From contig NZ_CP035417.1 of the NCBI RefSeq assembly GCF_004123675.1, positions 2,161,501 through 2,225,500 on the forward strand: a DNA stretch of 64,000 nt, in the 5' to 3' direction. Below, one piece after another: positions 1 through 8,085 of the stretch; the first letter of the stretch is position 1; each line of letters begins with the position of its first letter. Origin of the DNA: Leisingera sp. NJS204. Lineage in GTDB: Bacteria > Pseudomonadota > Alphaproteobacteria > Rhodobacterales > Rhodobacteraceae. The translations under genes and the position numbers were made by a program. The notes below the pieces were generated by a model. The model was not told where the DNA came from. It made no database searches and saw only the letters and a list, made by a program, of their open reading frames with translations.

Positions 1-495
1 GTCGAAGCTTTGCCCTGCGACCAGGTGAAGGAAAGCGGCAATGGCAGCAAGCTGGTTGCCGTGGCTGCGGGCGATGCACGGCAGAGCCAGCAAATCAGAA
101 ATGCCGCAATTGCCTGGCTGTCGTTTCTGGTTCTGGGCGGCAGTGCGCTGTATTTCCTGGACCGGATCGGCATCCGCAAAATCCGCCGCACAAAACGCTA
201 CCCCTGCGCAGTGCCTTGCGTCTTGCAGGCGGGCGGGCGGACAGTCCAAGCTCATCTGGTCGATCTGAGCCGGGCCGGCGCCAAGGTGCGCCCCGACAGC
301 CCTTGCGAAGTGTCTGGGCGGGTGACCCTCGATTTCGGCGGATACACAATGGATGCCCAGGTCCGCTGGCAAACCCCCGGCTATTGCGGCGTCCAATTCT
401 CCAAGGATTTCAACTTCATGCAATTGCACCGCCTGCTGGAGGCCTTCCCGCTTCAGGGCGACGGCCTGCGCGAAGAAGTGCGGCTCGGAATATAA
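1..495 (+). CDS. Membrane-anchored PilZ-domain protein (5' end outside the window)
   Basis: The frame is open from the first base, so the start codon probably lies upstream and only the C-terminal part is seen. A hydrophobic segment (about 19 residues, beginning IAWLSFLVLG) is followed by a basic stretch and a PilZ-type domain. The domain shows a basic N-terminal patch near KRYPC and a DLSRAGAKV segment that fits the (D/N)xSxxG part of c-di-GMP-binding PilZ domains. The family usually senses cyclic di-GMP, but the first Arg motif here (RxxxR) is imperfect, so binding is unproven. The next gene is a paralogue with the same order: an LPCD motif, a membrane segment, then PilZ. Family certain, function inferred. 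Confidence 0.8.
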   Translation, partial: VEALPCDQVKESGNGSKLVAVAAGDARQSQQIRNAAIAWLSFLVLGGSALYFLDRIGIRKIRRTKRYPCAVPCVLQAGGRTVQAHLVDLSRAGAKVRPDSPCEVSGRVTLDFGGYTMDAQVRWQTPGYCGVQFSKDFNFMQLHRLLEAFPLQGDGLREEVRLGI

Positions 496-829
496 CAGCC
501 GTTCGGCGTGCTAAAGAATCCGACGGGTCCAGCACAAAAACTTTGCAATTCAACTGCCCTTCCAAATGAAACCGGCTGGAAAAGACGCGCGAATCCGGCA
601 TGTTCCGCACCGCCTTGCCAGGCGGCAGGCGCGTTGCGTGTCTTTTCAGTTCCAAAATCACCGGCCAATGCCACAAACCATGATGTGCAACTCCGGACGG
701 TGTTGCCGGTTTTGCGGTGAATTATACACCCGCATAGAGGGTGTTAACGGTATCCAATTATCCATTGGGTGGTTCTACTGCATCCAACACCGCGACTGCA
801 TTTCCACTCATGACCGGAAGGGTCCTGCA
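496..829. other. Intergenic region between the two PilZ genes
   Basis: About 330 bases with no convincing gene. Short open frames run through it, but none has protein-like composition or a ribosome binding site. The stretch between 720 and 800 is AT-richer than its surroundings and may carry the promoter of the downstream gene. I could not define a confident -35/-10 pair. Confidence 0.4.
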
Positions 830-1741
830 TTGAGACACTGGCCATTGATTATCGCTCTATCGATTGCCCCGGCTGTGGTTTGCGGCAGTGCAGGCATGGC
901 TGCCGCATCCTCCAGGGCGACCTGCATGCTGCAATCGGATCTCGCGCTTATGCGGCATGAGATGCGTGAGTTCCTGGATTATTTGCGGACCGGGCAACAG
1001 AACGGCCAGGCCAGGAAGCTGCGCCACTGGATGGCCGACCACCCGGCCGTGCCGCTGCGCATGCGGATGCGCAGGTCAGGCATGGGGGCCTATGAGCCGC
1101 TTGCCATGAGGTTGATTACACAACAAAAAGGCCTTCTCGAAGTATACCGTATCCATGGACGGGAACGGGCGGAGGTCAGTGCGCGGCGGCTGGGCGCACG
1201 GGCCTTGCTGGAGGATTTATCCAGACAGATCGTTTCTTTGCCCTGCGATTTCGTACCGAAGGACATGCAAACCGGTCAGGCACAGGCAAGCCTCGGCCCA
1301 TTTCTGCCATACCGGCGGAGGACCGCTATTGCCAGTTCTCTCTTAGCTCTGCTTCTCTGCGGCGCCGGCCTGTTTTTGGCAGAGCGGGTCACGCGCAAAC
1401 GCTTGCGGCTAAGGCGCCGTTACCATTGCTCTTTGCCGTGCACCCTGCACTGCCGCCAGCGCCGGTTCCCTGCAAAAATTGTGGACATCAGCCGGGTGGG
1501 TGCAAAAATCCGGGTGCTGGAGCAACCGCAGGAACCGCGTGAACCGCCGTTCAATATCAAAGAGGGTGTCATCGCCTCGGTGCCCGGTGTGGCGTCTTTT
1601 GACGCACAGATTCTGTGGCAAAACGCCGACTATTTCGGCATCAAATTCAACGCCAAACTGCTGCGTGCCGATTTGAAAGCCTTGCTCAACTCAAATCAAC
1701 AGGATCAGGAACAACCGGAACCCGCCGCCAAGGAAGCATGA
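830..1741 (+). CDS. Secreted/membrane PilZ-domain protein, paralogue of the preceding gene
   Basis: I place the start at TTG 830, not at upstream in-frame codons. It is preceded by GGAAGGG at 816-822 and opens a clean signal peptide (RHWPLIIALSIAPAVV...), giving 303 residues. The exported middle part is unrecognised and holds an LPCD motif near residue 140. A second membrane helix (ASSLLALLLCGAGLFL) follows, then a basic linker RKRLRLRRRYHC and a PilZ domain with DISRVGAKI. The topology suggests a periplasmic domain linked through the membrane to a cytoplasmic c-di-GMP-binding domain. The LPCD-helix-PilZ order matches the gene before it, so the two are tandem paralogues. Ligand binding is inferred from family only. 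Confidence 0.75.
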   Translation: MRHWPLIIALSIAPAVVCGSAGMAAASSRATCMLQSDLALMRHEMREFLDYLRTGQQNGQARKLRHWMADHPAVPLRMRMRRSGMGAYEPLAMRLITQQKGLLEVYRIHGRERAEVSARRLGARALLEDLSRQIVSLPCDFVPKDMQTGQAQASLGPFLPYRRRTAIASSLLALLLCGAGLFLAERVTRKRLRLRRRYHCSLPCTLHCRQRRFPAKIVDISRVGAKIRVLEQPQEPREPPFNIKEGVIASVPGVASFDAQILWQNADYFGIKFNAKLLRADLKALLNSNQQDQEQPEPAAKEA

Positions 1742-1817
1742 TCCAGCAGCGTGCTGTCGGCCGTCCGGATCCCTGCCTTCAGTTCCGCGCGTTTCGGGGG
1801 ATGGCCGCAACTGGGGC

Positions 1818-1849
1818 AAAAAAACGCCTGCGGACCAAAATCCGCAGGC
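1818..1849 (-). terminator. Rho-independent terminator of the HisA-like gene
   Basis: A 9-bp perfect stem (GCCTGCGGA / TCCGCAGGC, 1826-1834 and 1841-1849) with a six-base loop. It is followed on the minus strand by seven T (A run at 1818-1824). It lies just past the stop codon of the minus-strand gene ending at 1856. Confidence 0.85.
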
Positions 1850-1855
1850 ATTGAT

Positions 1856-2599
1856 TTATTGGAACTCGGCTACCGGCTCGGGTTCGGGCCGGGCGACTTC
1901 CAGAACTTCCTCGACAGTCACTGTTTTGCGGAACAGCGCCCTGCCAATCATCGCACCGGAAATATTGTAGATGTATTTCAGGCGCGAAACATCATCCGAG
2001 CTGCGCACAACACCATTGGCGATCACCGGCGTGCGGGACTTTTCCGCGAGGGCGGAAATCAGGCCAAGCTGAGCTTCGAGATCCGACATGTCGCTGTCGA
2101 TATCGGTGACAATGATTCCCGCCAGCGGCGCGGAATCAAACGCCGCGATAAAGTCCTCGGGCGAGATTGCGCCGGACTGGCGCCAGCCATCGGTCATCAC
2201 CTGGCCCTGGTATACATCCACGGCCAGCACGATCTGGTCCGGGTGGTGTTTGGCCAGTTCCTGAACCAGCTGCGGATCGCGCGCGGCCAGCGTGCCGATC
2301 ACGACACGCCCTGCGCCTTTGTCGATCCAATGCTCGGCATGCTCGCGCGAGCGGATACCGCCGCCCAGCTGCACCGGAATGCCGGCGCCGCGGATGATGT
2401 CGCAGATCAGCTCCTCATTGCAGTGATCGCCTTCAATTGCGTTGAAGTCGGTCACATGCATCCATTCCGCCCCGGCGGCCGCAAAGCTCTTGGCGGTTTC
2501 CACCGGATCCACATGCCAGATCATCGGCTCATCCAGGCGGCCCTTTTCGAGGCTCACGCAGCGGCCGTTCTGAATCTCCATAGTGGGGTAAATCATCAT
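1856..2599 (-). CDS. HisA/HisF-family TIM-barrel protein, divergent HisA paralogue
   Basis: 247 residues, the usual HisA length. True HisA isomerises ProFAR to PRFAR in histidine synthesis. The fold signature is clear: QLGGGIRS near residue 78, IGTLA near 101 and AVDVYQG near 126, with Asp128 at the position of the second catalytic Asp. The first catalytic Asp (Asp8 in PAIDL of true HisA) is Glu8 here (PTMEI). The phosphate-binding motifs DGTxxG and SGG are replaced by DSDMSDLE (168-175) and NGVV (195-198). No other his gene is nearby; acpP follows on the same strand. It is probably a paralogue with a changed substrate, although automatic annotation would call it hisA. Fold sure, reaction not. 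Confidence 0.7.
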   Translation of the reverse strand: MMIYPTMEIQNGRCVSLEKGRLDEPMIWHVDPVETAKSFAAAGAEWMHVTDFNAIEGDHCNEELICDIIRGAGIPVQLGGGIRSREHAEHWIDKGAGRVVIGTLAARDPQLVQELAKHHPDQIVLAVDVYQGQVMTDGWRQSGAISPEDFIAAFDSAPLAGIIVTDIDSDMSDLEAQLGLISALAEKSRTPVIANGVVRSSDDVSRLKYIYNISGAMIGRALFRKTVTVEEVLEVARPEPEPVAEFQ

Positions 2600-2786
2600 G
2601 ATGCCTATCTCCTAAGTTTTGCCTCTTGCACAGAGATTAGCACGGAACGCCGCCGCCGGAATGCCGTATCATGACGATTTATGGAACAATTGCGGCGCAG
2701 CGGAGCCACCGCTTGATAGCGCAAACAAACACCCCGCAATATTTCCGGAAAAATGGGAATCAGGACCCAGCCGGACAAACGAAAAC

Positions 2787-2812
2787 GGCGCCTTCCCCGA
2801 TGGGAAGACGCC
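2787..2812 (-). terminator. Terminator downstream of acpP
   Basis: An 11-bp stem with one mismatch (2787-2797 against 2802-2812) and a CGAT loop, followed on the minus strand by CGTTTTCGTTTG. It lies 28 bases beyond the acpP stop. Confidence 0.75.
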
Positions 2813-2840
2813 GCTGGGTCCGGTTCTCCGGAAGCGTGGC

Positions 2841-3074
2841 TTAGGACGCTTCGGAGATGAATTTGACCGCGTCGCCGAAGGTCTGGATGGTTTCGGCTGC
2901 GTCGTCCGGGATCTCGATGCCGAACTCTTCTTCAAACGCCATCACCAGTTCCACGGTGTCCAGGCTGTCTGCGCCCAGATCGTCAATGAAGGAAGCGTTT
3001 TCGGTGACCTTGTCTTCTTCTACACCCAGGTGCTCAACAACGATCTTTTTTACGCGGTCTGCGACGTCGCTCAT
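2841..3074 (-). CDS. acpP: Acyl carrier protein
   Basis: 77 residues, standard ACP length, strongly acidic. The phosphopantetheine attachment motif GADSLD is present with Ser37, followed by the recognition helix [19 protein letters not shown] carries growing acyl chains as thioesters in cytoplasmic type II fatty acid synthesis and donates them to lipid A and phospholipid synthesis. fabG and fabD lie upstream on the same strand. A separate promoter and a terminator between fabG and acpP indicate that acpP is transcribed on its own at high level, as in other bacteria. Confidence 0.97.
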   Translation of the reverse strand: MSDVADRVKKIVVEHLGVEEDKVTENASFIDDLGADSLDTVELVMAFEEEFGIEIPDDAAETIQTFGDAVKFISEAS

Positions 3075-3225
3075 GTCTATTCCTCGTCTTTCAGGGCACT
3101 CTGCCCAGTTCTGCCCTTGCCCGTTCGGGCGGCGTGGTTATTGCCCGGAGCGGGCGTTGGTATCCCCGCCGGGCGGGGACAGTGCGGCGGCTCCCTTGGG
3201 GAAACACCAGTACAGATATGCGCCG

Positions 3226-3253
3226 CCTATAACATAGACCGCGGCCAAGGCAA
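3226..3253 (-). promoter_or_regulatory. Putative acpP promoter
   Basis: On the minus strand TTGCCT (3253-3248) and TATAGG (3231-3226) are separated by 16 bases. This is a good alphaproteobacterial housekeeping promoter in the only place where an independent acpP promoter is expected. Confidence 0.5.
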
Positions 3254-3440
3254 ACGGTTTCGCTTGGTCACAGCAGCCAGGGCCAGACGGCTTCTGGCGG
3301 CTATGAAGGGTGCAGATGGCCCCGTAATCAAGTGCTTGCAAGAGGCGCACAGCAAATTTTTCGCAAATCCGTCCCTTTTCAACTGCTTGGCAGCGAAACC
3401 TGCACTGTTCCTGCGGCCCGGTCGGGCCGGGGCAGACATT

Positions 3441-3467
3441 GAAAATCCCTGCAGACAGGCTGCAGGG
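3441..3467 (-). terminator. Terminator downstream of fabG
   Basis: An 8-bp perfect stem (CCCTGCAG / CTGCAGGG, 3447-3454 and 3460-3467) with a five-base loop, followed on the minus strand by ATTTTC. It lies about 20 bases past the fabG stop. Confidence 0.75.
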
Positions 3468-3485
3468 CACAGGTTGGCGCGGGGC

Positions 3486-4223
3486 TTAGATCATTGCCAT
3501 GCCGCCATTGACGTGCAGCGTGGTGCCGGTGACATAACCCGCTTCCTGGCTGGCCAGATACAGAACGGCTGAGGCGATTTCTTTCGATTCCCCCATGCGG
3601 CCGGCCGGGATCTGCGTCAGGATCGCGTCTTTCTGGCTTTCGTTCAGCTTGTCGGTCATCGCAGTAGCGATAAAACCCGGCGCCACCGCGTTCACGGTGA
3701 TGCCGCGATTGGCGATCTCATAGGCCAGCGATTTGGACATGCCGACCATGCCGGCCTTAGATGCCGCATAGTTGGCCTGGCCCGGGTTGCCGGTGGCGCC
3801 CACGACCGAGGAGATGTTGATGATGCGGCCCCAGCGCGCCTTCATCATGCCGCGCAACACACCGCGGCAGAGCCGCATGGTGGAGGTGAGGTTCACGTTC
3901 AGAACGCTCTCCCATTCCTCGTCTTTCATGCGCATGAACAGGTTGTCACGGGTGATGCCCGCGTTGTTCACCAGAATGTCGACCGAGCCCATGGCGGCAG
4001 CCGCCTGTTTCGGCAGTGCCTCGACAGGCTCTGCATCCGACAGGTTGCAGGTGAGCACATGGGCGCGCGCGCCCAGTTCCTCGGCCAATGCCTTCAGCGG
4101 CTCTTCACGGGTGCCGGACAGGGCAACGGTGGCGCCTGCGGAATGCAGAGCGCGGGCGATGTCGCCGCCGATGCCGCCCGAAGCGCCGGTCACAAGGGCG
4201 TTCTTGCCAGTCAGATCAAACAT
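3486..4223 (-). CDS. fabG: 3-oxoacyl-[acyl-carrier-protein] reductase
   Basis: 245 residues, typical of FabG. It is a short-chain dehydrogenase with the Rossmann motif TGASGGIG (13-20), the NNAG motif near 86, and the catalytic Ser/Tyr/Lys set (SSVVG, then YAASK). It reduces 3-ketoacyl-ACP with NADPH in the elongation cycle. It lies directly downstream of fabD on the same strand with a short gap (58 bases), so the two are very likely co-transcribed. The C-terminal HVNGGMAMI matches bacterial FabG ends. Confidence 0.95.
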   Translation of the reverse strand: MFDLTGKNALVTGASGGIGGDIARALHSAGATVALSGTREEPLKALAEELGARAHVLTCNLSDAEPVEALPKQAAAAMGSVDILVNNAGITRDNLFMRMKDEEWESVLNVNLTSTMRLCRGVLRGMMKARWGRIINISSVVGATGNPGQANYAASKAGMVGMSKSLAYEIANRGITVNAVAPGFIATAMTDKLNESQKDAILTQIPAGRMGESKEIASAVLYLASQEAGYVTGTTLHVNGGMAMI

Positions 4224-4281
4224 TTTCTTGTCCTTTATATCAAAGGCCGGCGCGGCACGGGCGCGCGCCGGCTAAATTCCT

Positions 4282-5214
4282 TTATGCTTCGGAGGCAGCC
4301 TTGGCGTCTTCGGGGGCGCCCACCTGGCGGCAAACCAGCGCACGGTCGATCTTGCGGATCATGCCGGACAGGGCTTTGCCCGCACCGATTTCCCAGAATT
4401 CGGTCACACCATTGGAGGCCATAACCTGAACGCTTTCGCGCCAGCGCACCGAGCCGGTCACCTGCTCCACCAGCAGGGCGCGGATTTCATCGGGGCTGGT
4501 CACTGCGTCTGCCCGCACATTGGCGATCAGCGGCACGGCCGGGGATTTGATGTCCACACCAGCCAGCGCTTCGGCCATAGCGTCAGCCGCGGGCTGCATC
4601 AGGGCGCAGTGGAACGGGGCGCTGACCGGCAGCATCACCGCACGTTTGGCCCCCTTCTCCTTGGCGATCACCGCGGCGCGTTCAACCGCTGCCTTGGTTC
4701 CGGAGACCACCACCTGGGCCGGGTCATTGTCGTTGGCCGCCTGGCAAACCTCGCCTTGCGCGGCCTCCTCTGCCACGGCGCGCACGGCCTCAAGATCCAA
4801 GCCCAGGATCGCGGCCATGGCGCCCTCGCCCACCGGAACCGCGCTTTGCATCGCGAGACCGCGGGTGCGCAGGAGGCGCGCAGTGTCAGCCACCGAAATC
4901 GACCCCGCCGAAGCCAGCGCCGAATATTCGCCCAGGGAATGGCCGGCCACAAAGGAGGCCTTGCCGACGGTGACGCCTTCGGCTTCCAAGGCGCGCATGG
5001 CGGCCATCGAGGTGGCCATCAGCGCGGGCTGCGCGTTCTGGGTCAGGGTCAGGGTTTCAATATCGCCCTCCCAGATCAGCTGGCTCAGGCTTTCACCCAA
5101 AGCATCGTCCACCTCATCAAAGATGGCTTTGGCAGCCGGATAAGCCTCGGCCAGCGCCTTGCCCATACCGATGGTCTGGGCACCCTGTCCCGGGAACACA
5201 AATGCGATCGTCAT
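4282..5214 (-). CDS. fabD: Malonyl-CoA:ACP transacylase
   Basis: 310 residues from ATG 5214, chosen because it has GAGG seven bases upstream and begins the conserved MTIAFVFPGQG. An earlier in-frame start would add a tail of about 59 residues with no family resemblance. The nucleophile elbow GHSLGEYSA holds Ser93, the conserved Arg lies further on, and the catalytic His is in SAPFHCALM near 202. It loads malonyl groups onto ACP for fatty acid synthesis. First gene of the fabD-fabG pair; divergent from the cytochrome b561 gene. Confidence 0.96.
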   Translation of the reverse strand: MTIAFVFPGQGAQTIGMGKALAEAYPAAKAIFDEVDDALGESLSQLIWEGDIETLTLTQNAQPALMATSMAAMRALEAEGVTVGKASFVAGHSLGEYSALASAGSISVADTARLLRTRGLAMQSAVPVGEGAMAAILGLDLEAVRAVAEEAAQGEVCQAANDNDPAQVVVSGTKAAVERAAVIAKEKGAKRAVMLPVSAPFHCALMQPAADAMAEALAGVDIKSPAVPLIANVRADAVTSPDEIRALLVEQVTGSVRWRESVQVMASNGVTEFWEIGAGKALSGMIRKIDRALVCRQVGAPEDAKAASEA

Positions 5215-5390
5215 TGAAGACCTCGTCTGTTTTAACGTTTTGCCTGATTTAGCGGGCCTTTCCCCTGCGTACAAGCAAAGCCGCACATTGCGCACCAAAG
5301 CTGTGCACCGGCTGACAATTCCTGCCGTTGCAACGCAGCCCGTCGCGGTTAGGTTAGAGCCACCGGAATTTGACAAGGAAAAGCGCGCCA

Positions 5391-6656
5391 ATGTCCCGTG
5401 CCAACACGTTCACCTCTTACGGCAGTGTCGCCAAAACATTTCACTGGCTGACCGCCCTGCTGATTTTCTCGGCCTTTCCGCTGGGGTATGTCGCCAATGA
5501 GCTGGCGCATGAGATCCAAAGCCCCGGCTTTGACGGCAGCCAGGCGGTGATTGCACGGGCAACGCTGCTGTTCTCATTGCATAAGACAGTGGGGGTTGCG
5601 GTGTTCTTTACCGCGCTGCTGCGGATCCTGTGGGCGCTGAGCCAGCCGAAACCCGGCCTGCTGCATCCCGATCGCAAGGCGGAGGCGCTGGCGGCGGAAA
5701 TGGTGCATTGGCTTTTGTACGGCTCGCTGGTGGCAGTGCCGCTGTCGGGGTGGATCCATCACGCCGCGACCACCGGTTTTGCGCCGATCTGGTGGCCGTT
5801 CGGGCAGAACCTGCCGTTTGTGCCGAAGTCCGACCACGCGGCGGATTTTTTCGGCGGCTTGCATTGGGTTCTGGTCTGGACATTGGCCGCTTCCCTGGGC
5901 CTGCATATTGCCGGGGCGCTGAAGCATCATGTGATTGACCGCGACGCCACGTTGCGCCGGATGCTGCCGGGCAGCAGCGATCAGCCGCAGCCACCCGCGC
6001 AATCCCACAGCCTGATGCCGGTGCTGGCAGCGCTGGCGGTCTGGGCCGGTGCCCTGGGCGGCGGCGCGGTGATTGGTGTCTTTGGCGGTCATGACCACAG
6101 TCACGGGAACGCGCAGGATCACAGCACGGAAGGCACCGTGGCTCCTGTTTTGGCAGTGGACCCTGCGGCCAGGGGCGGCTGGGCGGTGCAGTCCGGCACT
6201 TTGGGCCTGTCCGTCACCCAGATGGGCAGCGTCATTTCGGGCAGTTTCAGCGAGTGGACTGCGGTGATCAACTTTGAGGACCCCGCGGCCCCGGGTCCGG
6301 CAGGTGATGTGGAGGTGACAGTGTCGATCCCGTCTCTGGAATTGGGATCGGTTGCCGGTCAGGCGATGGGCGCCGATTACTTTGACAGCGCGAATTTCCC
6401 AACTGCCCTGTTCAAGGCGGATATCGAAAAGCTGGCCGAGGGGTATCAGGCGGCGGGTACCCTGACCATCAAGGGTCAGACGGTGCCGGCCACCCTGCCC
6501 TTCAGCCTGGACCTGCAGGGAGACACGGCAATGATGGCCGGAACGCTGACGCTGAACCGGCTCGATTTCGGCATTGGAAAAAGCCTGCCGGATGAAACTT
6601 CGCTGGGGTTTGCCGTGGAGGTGCCGGTGGAGCTGGTGGCCAAACGGGCAGAGTGA
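5391..6656 (+). CDS. Cytochrome b561 domain fused to a YceI domain
   Basis: 421 residues from ATG 5391 (AAGGAAA at 5375-5381). Residues 1 to about 190 are a four-helix cytochrome b561-type membrane domain with likely haem ligands in KTFHW, SLHKT, GGLHW and GLHIAG. A further hydrophobic segment (about 208-230) and a His-rich linker (GGHDHSHGN) lead to a C-terminal YceI domain (about 255-421) with GSFSEWTA and a final VPVELVAK strand. YceI domains are periplasmic lipocalin-like barrels that bind isoprenoid lipids such as quinones. The fusion would place a quinone-binding barrel beside a haem b quinone-reactive domain. Such fusions are known in alphaproteobacteria; the physiological role is not established. 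Confidence 0.88.
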   Translation: MSRANTFTSYGSVAKTFHWLTALLIFSAFPLGYVANELAHEIQSPGFDGSQAVIARATLLFSLHKTVGVAVFFTALLRILWALSQPKPGLLHPDRKAEALAAEMVHWLLYGSLVAVPLSGWIHHAATTGFAPIWWPFGQNLPFVPKSDHAADFFGGLHWVLVWTLAASLGLHIAGALKHHVIDRDATLRRMLPGSSDQPQPPAQSHSLMPVLAALAVWAGALGGGAVIGVFGGHDHSHGNAQDHSTEGTVAPVLAVDPAARGGWAVQSGTLGLSVTQMGSVISGSFSEWTAVINFEDPAAPGPAGDVEVTVSIPSLELGSVAGQAMGADYFDSANFPTALFKADIEKLAEGYQAAGTLTIKGQTVPATLPFSLDLQGDTAMMAGTLTLNRLDFGIGKSLPDETSLGFAVEVPVELVAKRAE

Positions 6657-6687
6657 TCCGGGCGCCGGCTGATCCGGGGCCGGAGCC

Positions 6688-6763
6688 CTCCCGCGCCTGC
6701 GGGTGATCAGCGGGCTGATCCCCCTGGCGGGCTTGGGCCGGGCGCCGCGCTGACGCGCGGCGC
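6688..6763 (-). repeat. Dispersed two-hairpin repeat, copy C
   Basis: Read on the minus strand: hairpin GCGCCGCGC-GTCA-GCGCGGCGC (6763-6742), then CGGCCCAAG, a variable stretch of 39 bases with its own small hairpin (GATCAG/CTGATC), then GGGAG at 6692-6688. The same plan occurs at 11730, 29746 and 51427. This copy lies 32 bases past the stop codon of the cytochrome b561-YceI gene, antisense to it. Confidence 0.7.
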
Positions 6764-6817
6764 TGTGCCGTTTCAGCCGGTCTGTTTCTGCGCAACAGGT
6801 TTTACCGCATCCGGATG

Positions 6818-7141
6818 TCAGTGACGGTGCCGGTAATAGCCGCCGTGGCGTGTCCGGTGGCGGTGTATGCCGCGGTCATGGTTCCTGTGGCGGCCCGCAT
6901 AATGGCCGCGGCCGCGATGGGGCCGGTAGTAGGTGCGCGGCTGATAGGAATGCGTGTAGCCGCGGTGGCGGTCATTGCGGTCATTCAGGTTCTTGGCAAT
7001 AAGACCCAGAGCAATCAGCCCGGCAATGGCGCGGGCCGTATCACGGCCTGAATCATGAGCGGCAACAGGCGTTGTGAACGCCAGATTGGCAGCGAGGGCC
7101 AGTGCTGCACCGGCTGATAGGATGTAGCCTAGGCGAAACAT
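6818..7141 (-). CDS. Small His/Arg/Tyr-rich exported protein, unknown
   Basis: 107 residues from ATG 7141 with a strong AAGGAGG seven bases upstream. The signal peptide is clear (LGYILSAGAALALAANLAF...VAAHD). The mature part begins with a second hydrophobic helix (about 36-51, AIAGLIALGLIA) and ends in about 55 residues very rich in His, Arg, Tyr and Gly, with repeats such as RGHYAGRHR and HGGYYRHRH. Such tails can bind metals or polyanions, but no family was recognised. It lies between the cytochrome b561-YceI gene and a YceI gene on the opposite strand. The strong ribosome binding site and signal peptide make it a real gene. Confidence 0.7.
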   Translation of the reverse strand: MFRLGYILSAGAALALAANLAFTTPVAAHDSGRDTARAIAGLIALGLIAKNLNDRNDRHRGYTHSYQPRTYYRPHRGRGHYAGRHRNHDRGIHRHRTRHGGYYRHRH

Positions 7142-7299
7142 GATGCCTCCTTTCTTAAGCGGCCGGAGGGGCCGGTTACAGCCTGCCGCAGCCGCCAGGA
7201 GAACACCAATGAACTTCTGTCACGCTTTGGCGAGGGGGCGGCGCCGGTTCCAACGCCGGATCTGTATCCGGGCTAGAAGACGGGTTGGTGGCCGGGCAG

Positions 7300-7331
7300 C
7301 AAAAAACCGCCAGCCCCGTAGGAGCTGGCGG
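7300..7331 (-). terminator. Terminator of the YceI gene
   Basis: An 8-bp perfect stem CCGCCAGC / GCTGGCGG (7307-7314 and 7324-7331) with a nine-base loop, followed on the minus strand by six T. It lies 26 bases past the stop of the yceI-type gene. Confidence 0.85.
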
Positions 7332-7357
7332 CAATTCTTTCAAAGCAGAGGCTTAAC

Positions 7358-7936
7358 TTAGCTGTCGGCCTTCATTGCTTCGATCGAGATCTTGATGTTC
7401 ACCTCGTCGCTGATGAAGGGGGCGAACTGACCCAGGTTATAATCCGAACGCAGAACCGAGGCGGTTGCATCAAAACCGGCCCAGGGCTTTTTCGCCATTG
7501 GGTGGTCGCCGGCCTGGTTCAGCTTGGCGTCCAGCACCACCGGTTTGGTCACGCCGTTCAGGGTCAGATCACCGCTGATCTTCGCGGTATTTTCACCGGT
7601 CACTTCGATTGCGGTGGAAGTGAAGCTGACAGTTTCGTCTTCGGTCGCGTCAAAGAAATCCTTGGTCATGAAGTGGTCGAAACGGGCCTGCCAGCCGGTG
7701 AACATCATGCTGAGCGGCATGGACACCGAAACACTGGAGCCTGCCGGATCTTCCTGGTCGAACATGATCTCGCCTTCAAAGCCGGAGAACAGGCCGTAGG
7801 TGGTCGAGTAGCCCAGGTGGTTGTAATCAAACAAGATCTGGCTGTGGCTGGAATCCAGCACATATTTTTCCGGGGCGGCGGCAGCGCCGGTTGCAGCAGC
7901 AGCAGCCAGAGCGGCAGCAATCAGGGTCGTTTTCAT
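7358..7936 (-). CDS. YceI-family periplasmic protein
   Basis: 192 residues from ATG 7936, chosen because GGAGC lies eight bases upstream and a signal peptide begins there (MKTTLIAAALAAAAATGAAAA). The mature protein is a YceI lipocalin-like barrel: YVLDSSHSQILFDYNHLGYS at the start, a central SFTSTAIEVTG strand, and NIKISIEAMKA at the end. YceI proteins bind polyprenoids in a barrel tunnel. The gene lies 1.3 kb from the cytochrome b561-YceI fusion, so two YceI domains are clustered. It may be co-transcribed with the small membrane protein upstream (8086-8619), 149 bases away. Confidence 0.9.
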   Translation of the reverse strand: MKTTLIAAALAAAAATGAAAAPEKYVLDSSHSQILFDYNHLGYSTTYGLFSGFEGEIMFDQEDPAGSSVSVSMPLSMMFTGWQARFDHFMTKDFFDATEDETVSFTSTAIEVTGENTAKISGDLTLNGVTKPVVLDAKLNQAGDHPMAKKPWAGFDATASVLRSDYNLGQFAPFISDEVNIKISIEAMKADS

Positions 7937-8085
7937 GGGAAAAGCTCCGTCAGAATAAATCATGAGGCAACAGATGCGGCGCACGCCCCCAAAAGGGAAG
8001 CCCGCAAAAACCAACATTACCTGTGAACCGGCGAACACAAAACCCGCCGGGCAGGCCGGCGGATTTTCCTCGCGCAAACGTGAAG

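Larger units (their letters stand above)
3075..3485. other. acpP leader and fabG-acpP intergenic region
   Basis: About 410 bases without a gene. It holds the fabG terminator (3441-3467) and a good sigma-70-type promoter for acpP (3226-3253, minus), which implies an acpP 5' untranslated region of about 145 bases. No riboswitch fold was recognised in that leader. Confidence 0.6.
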
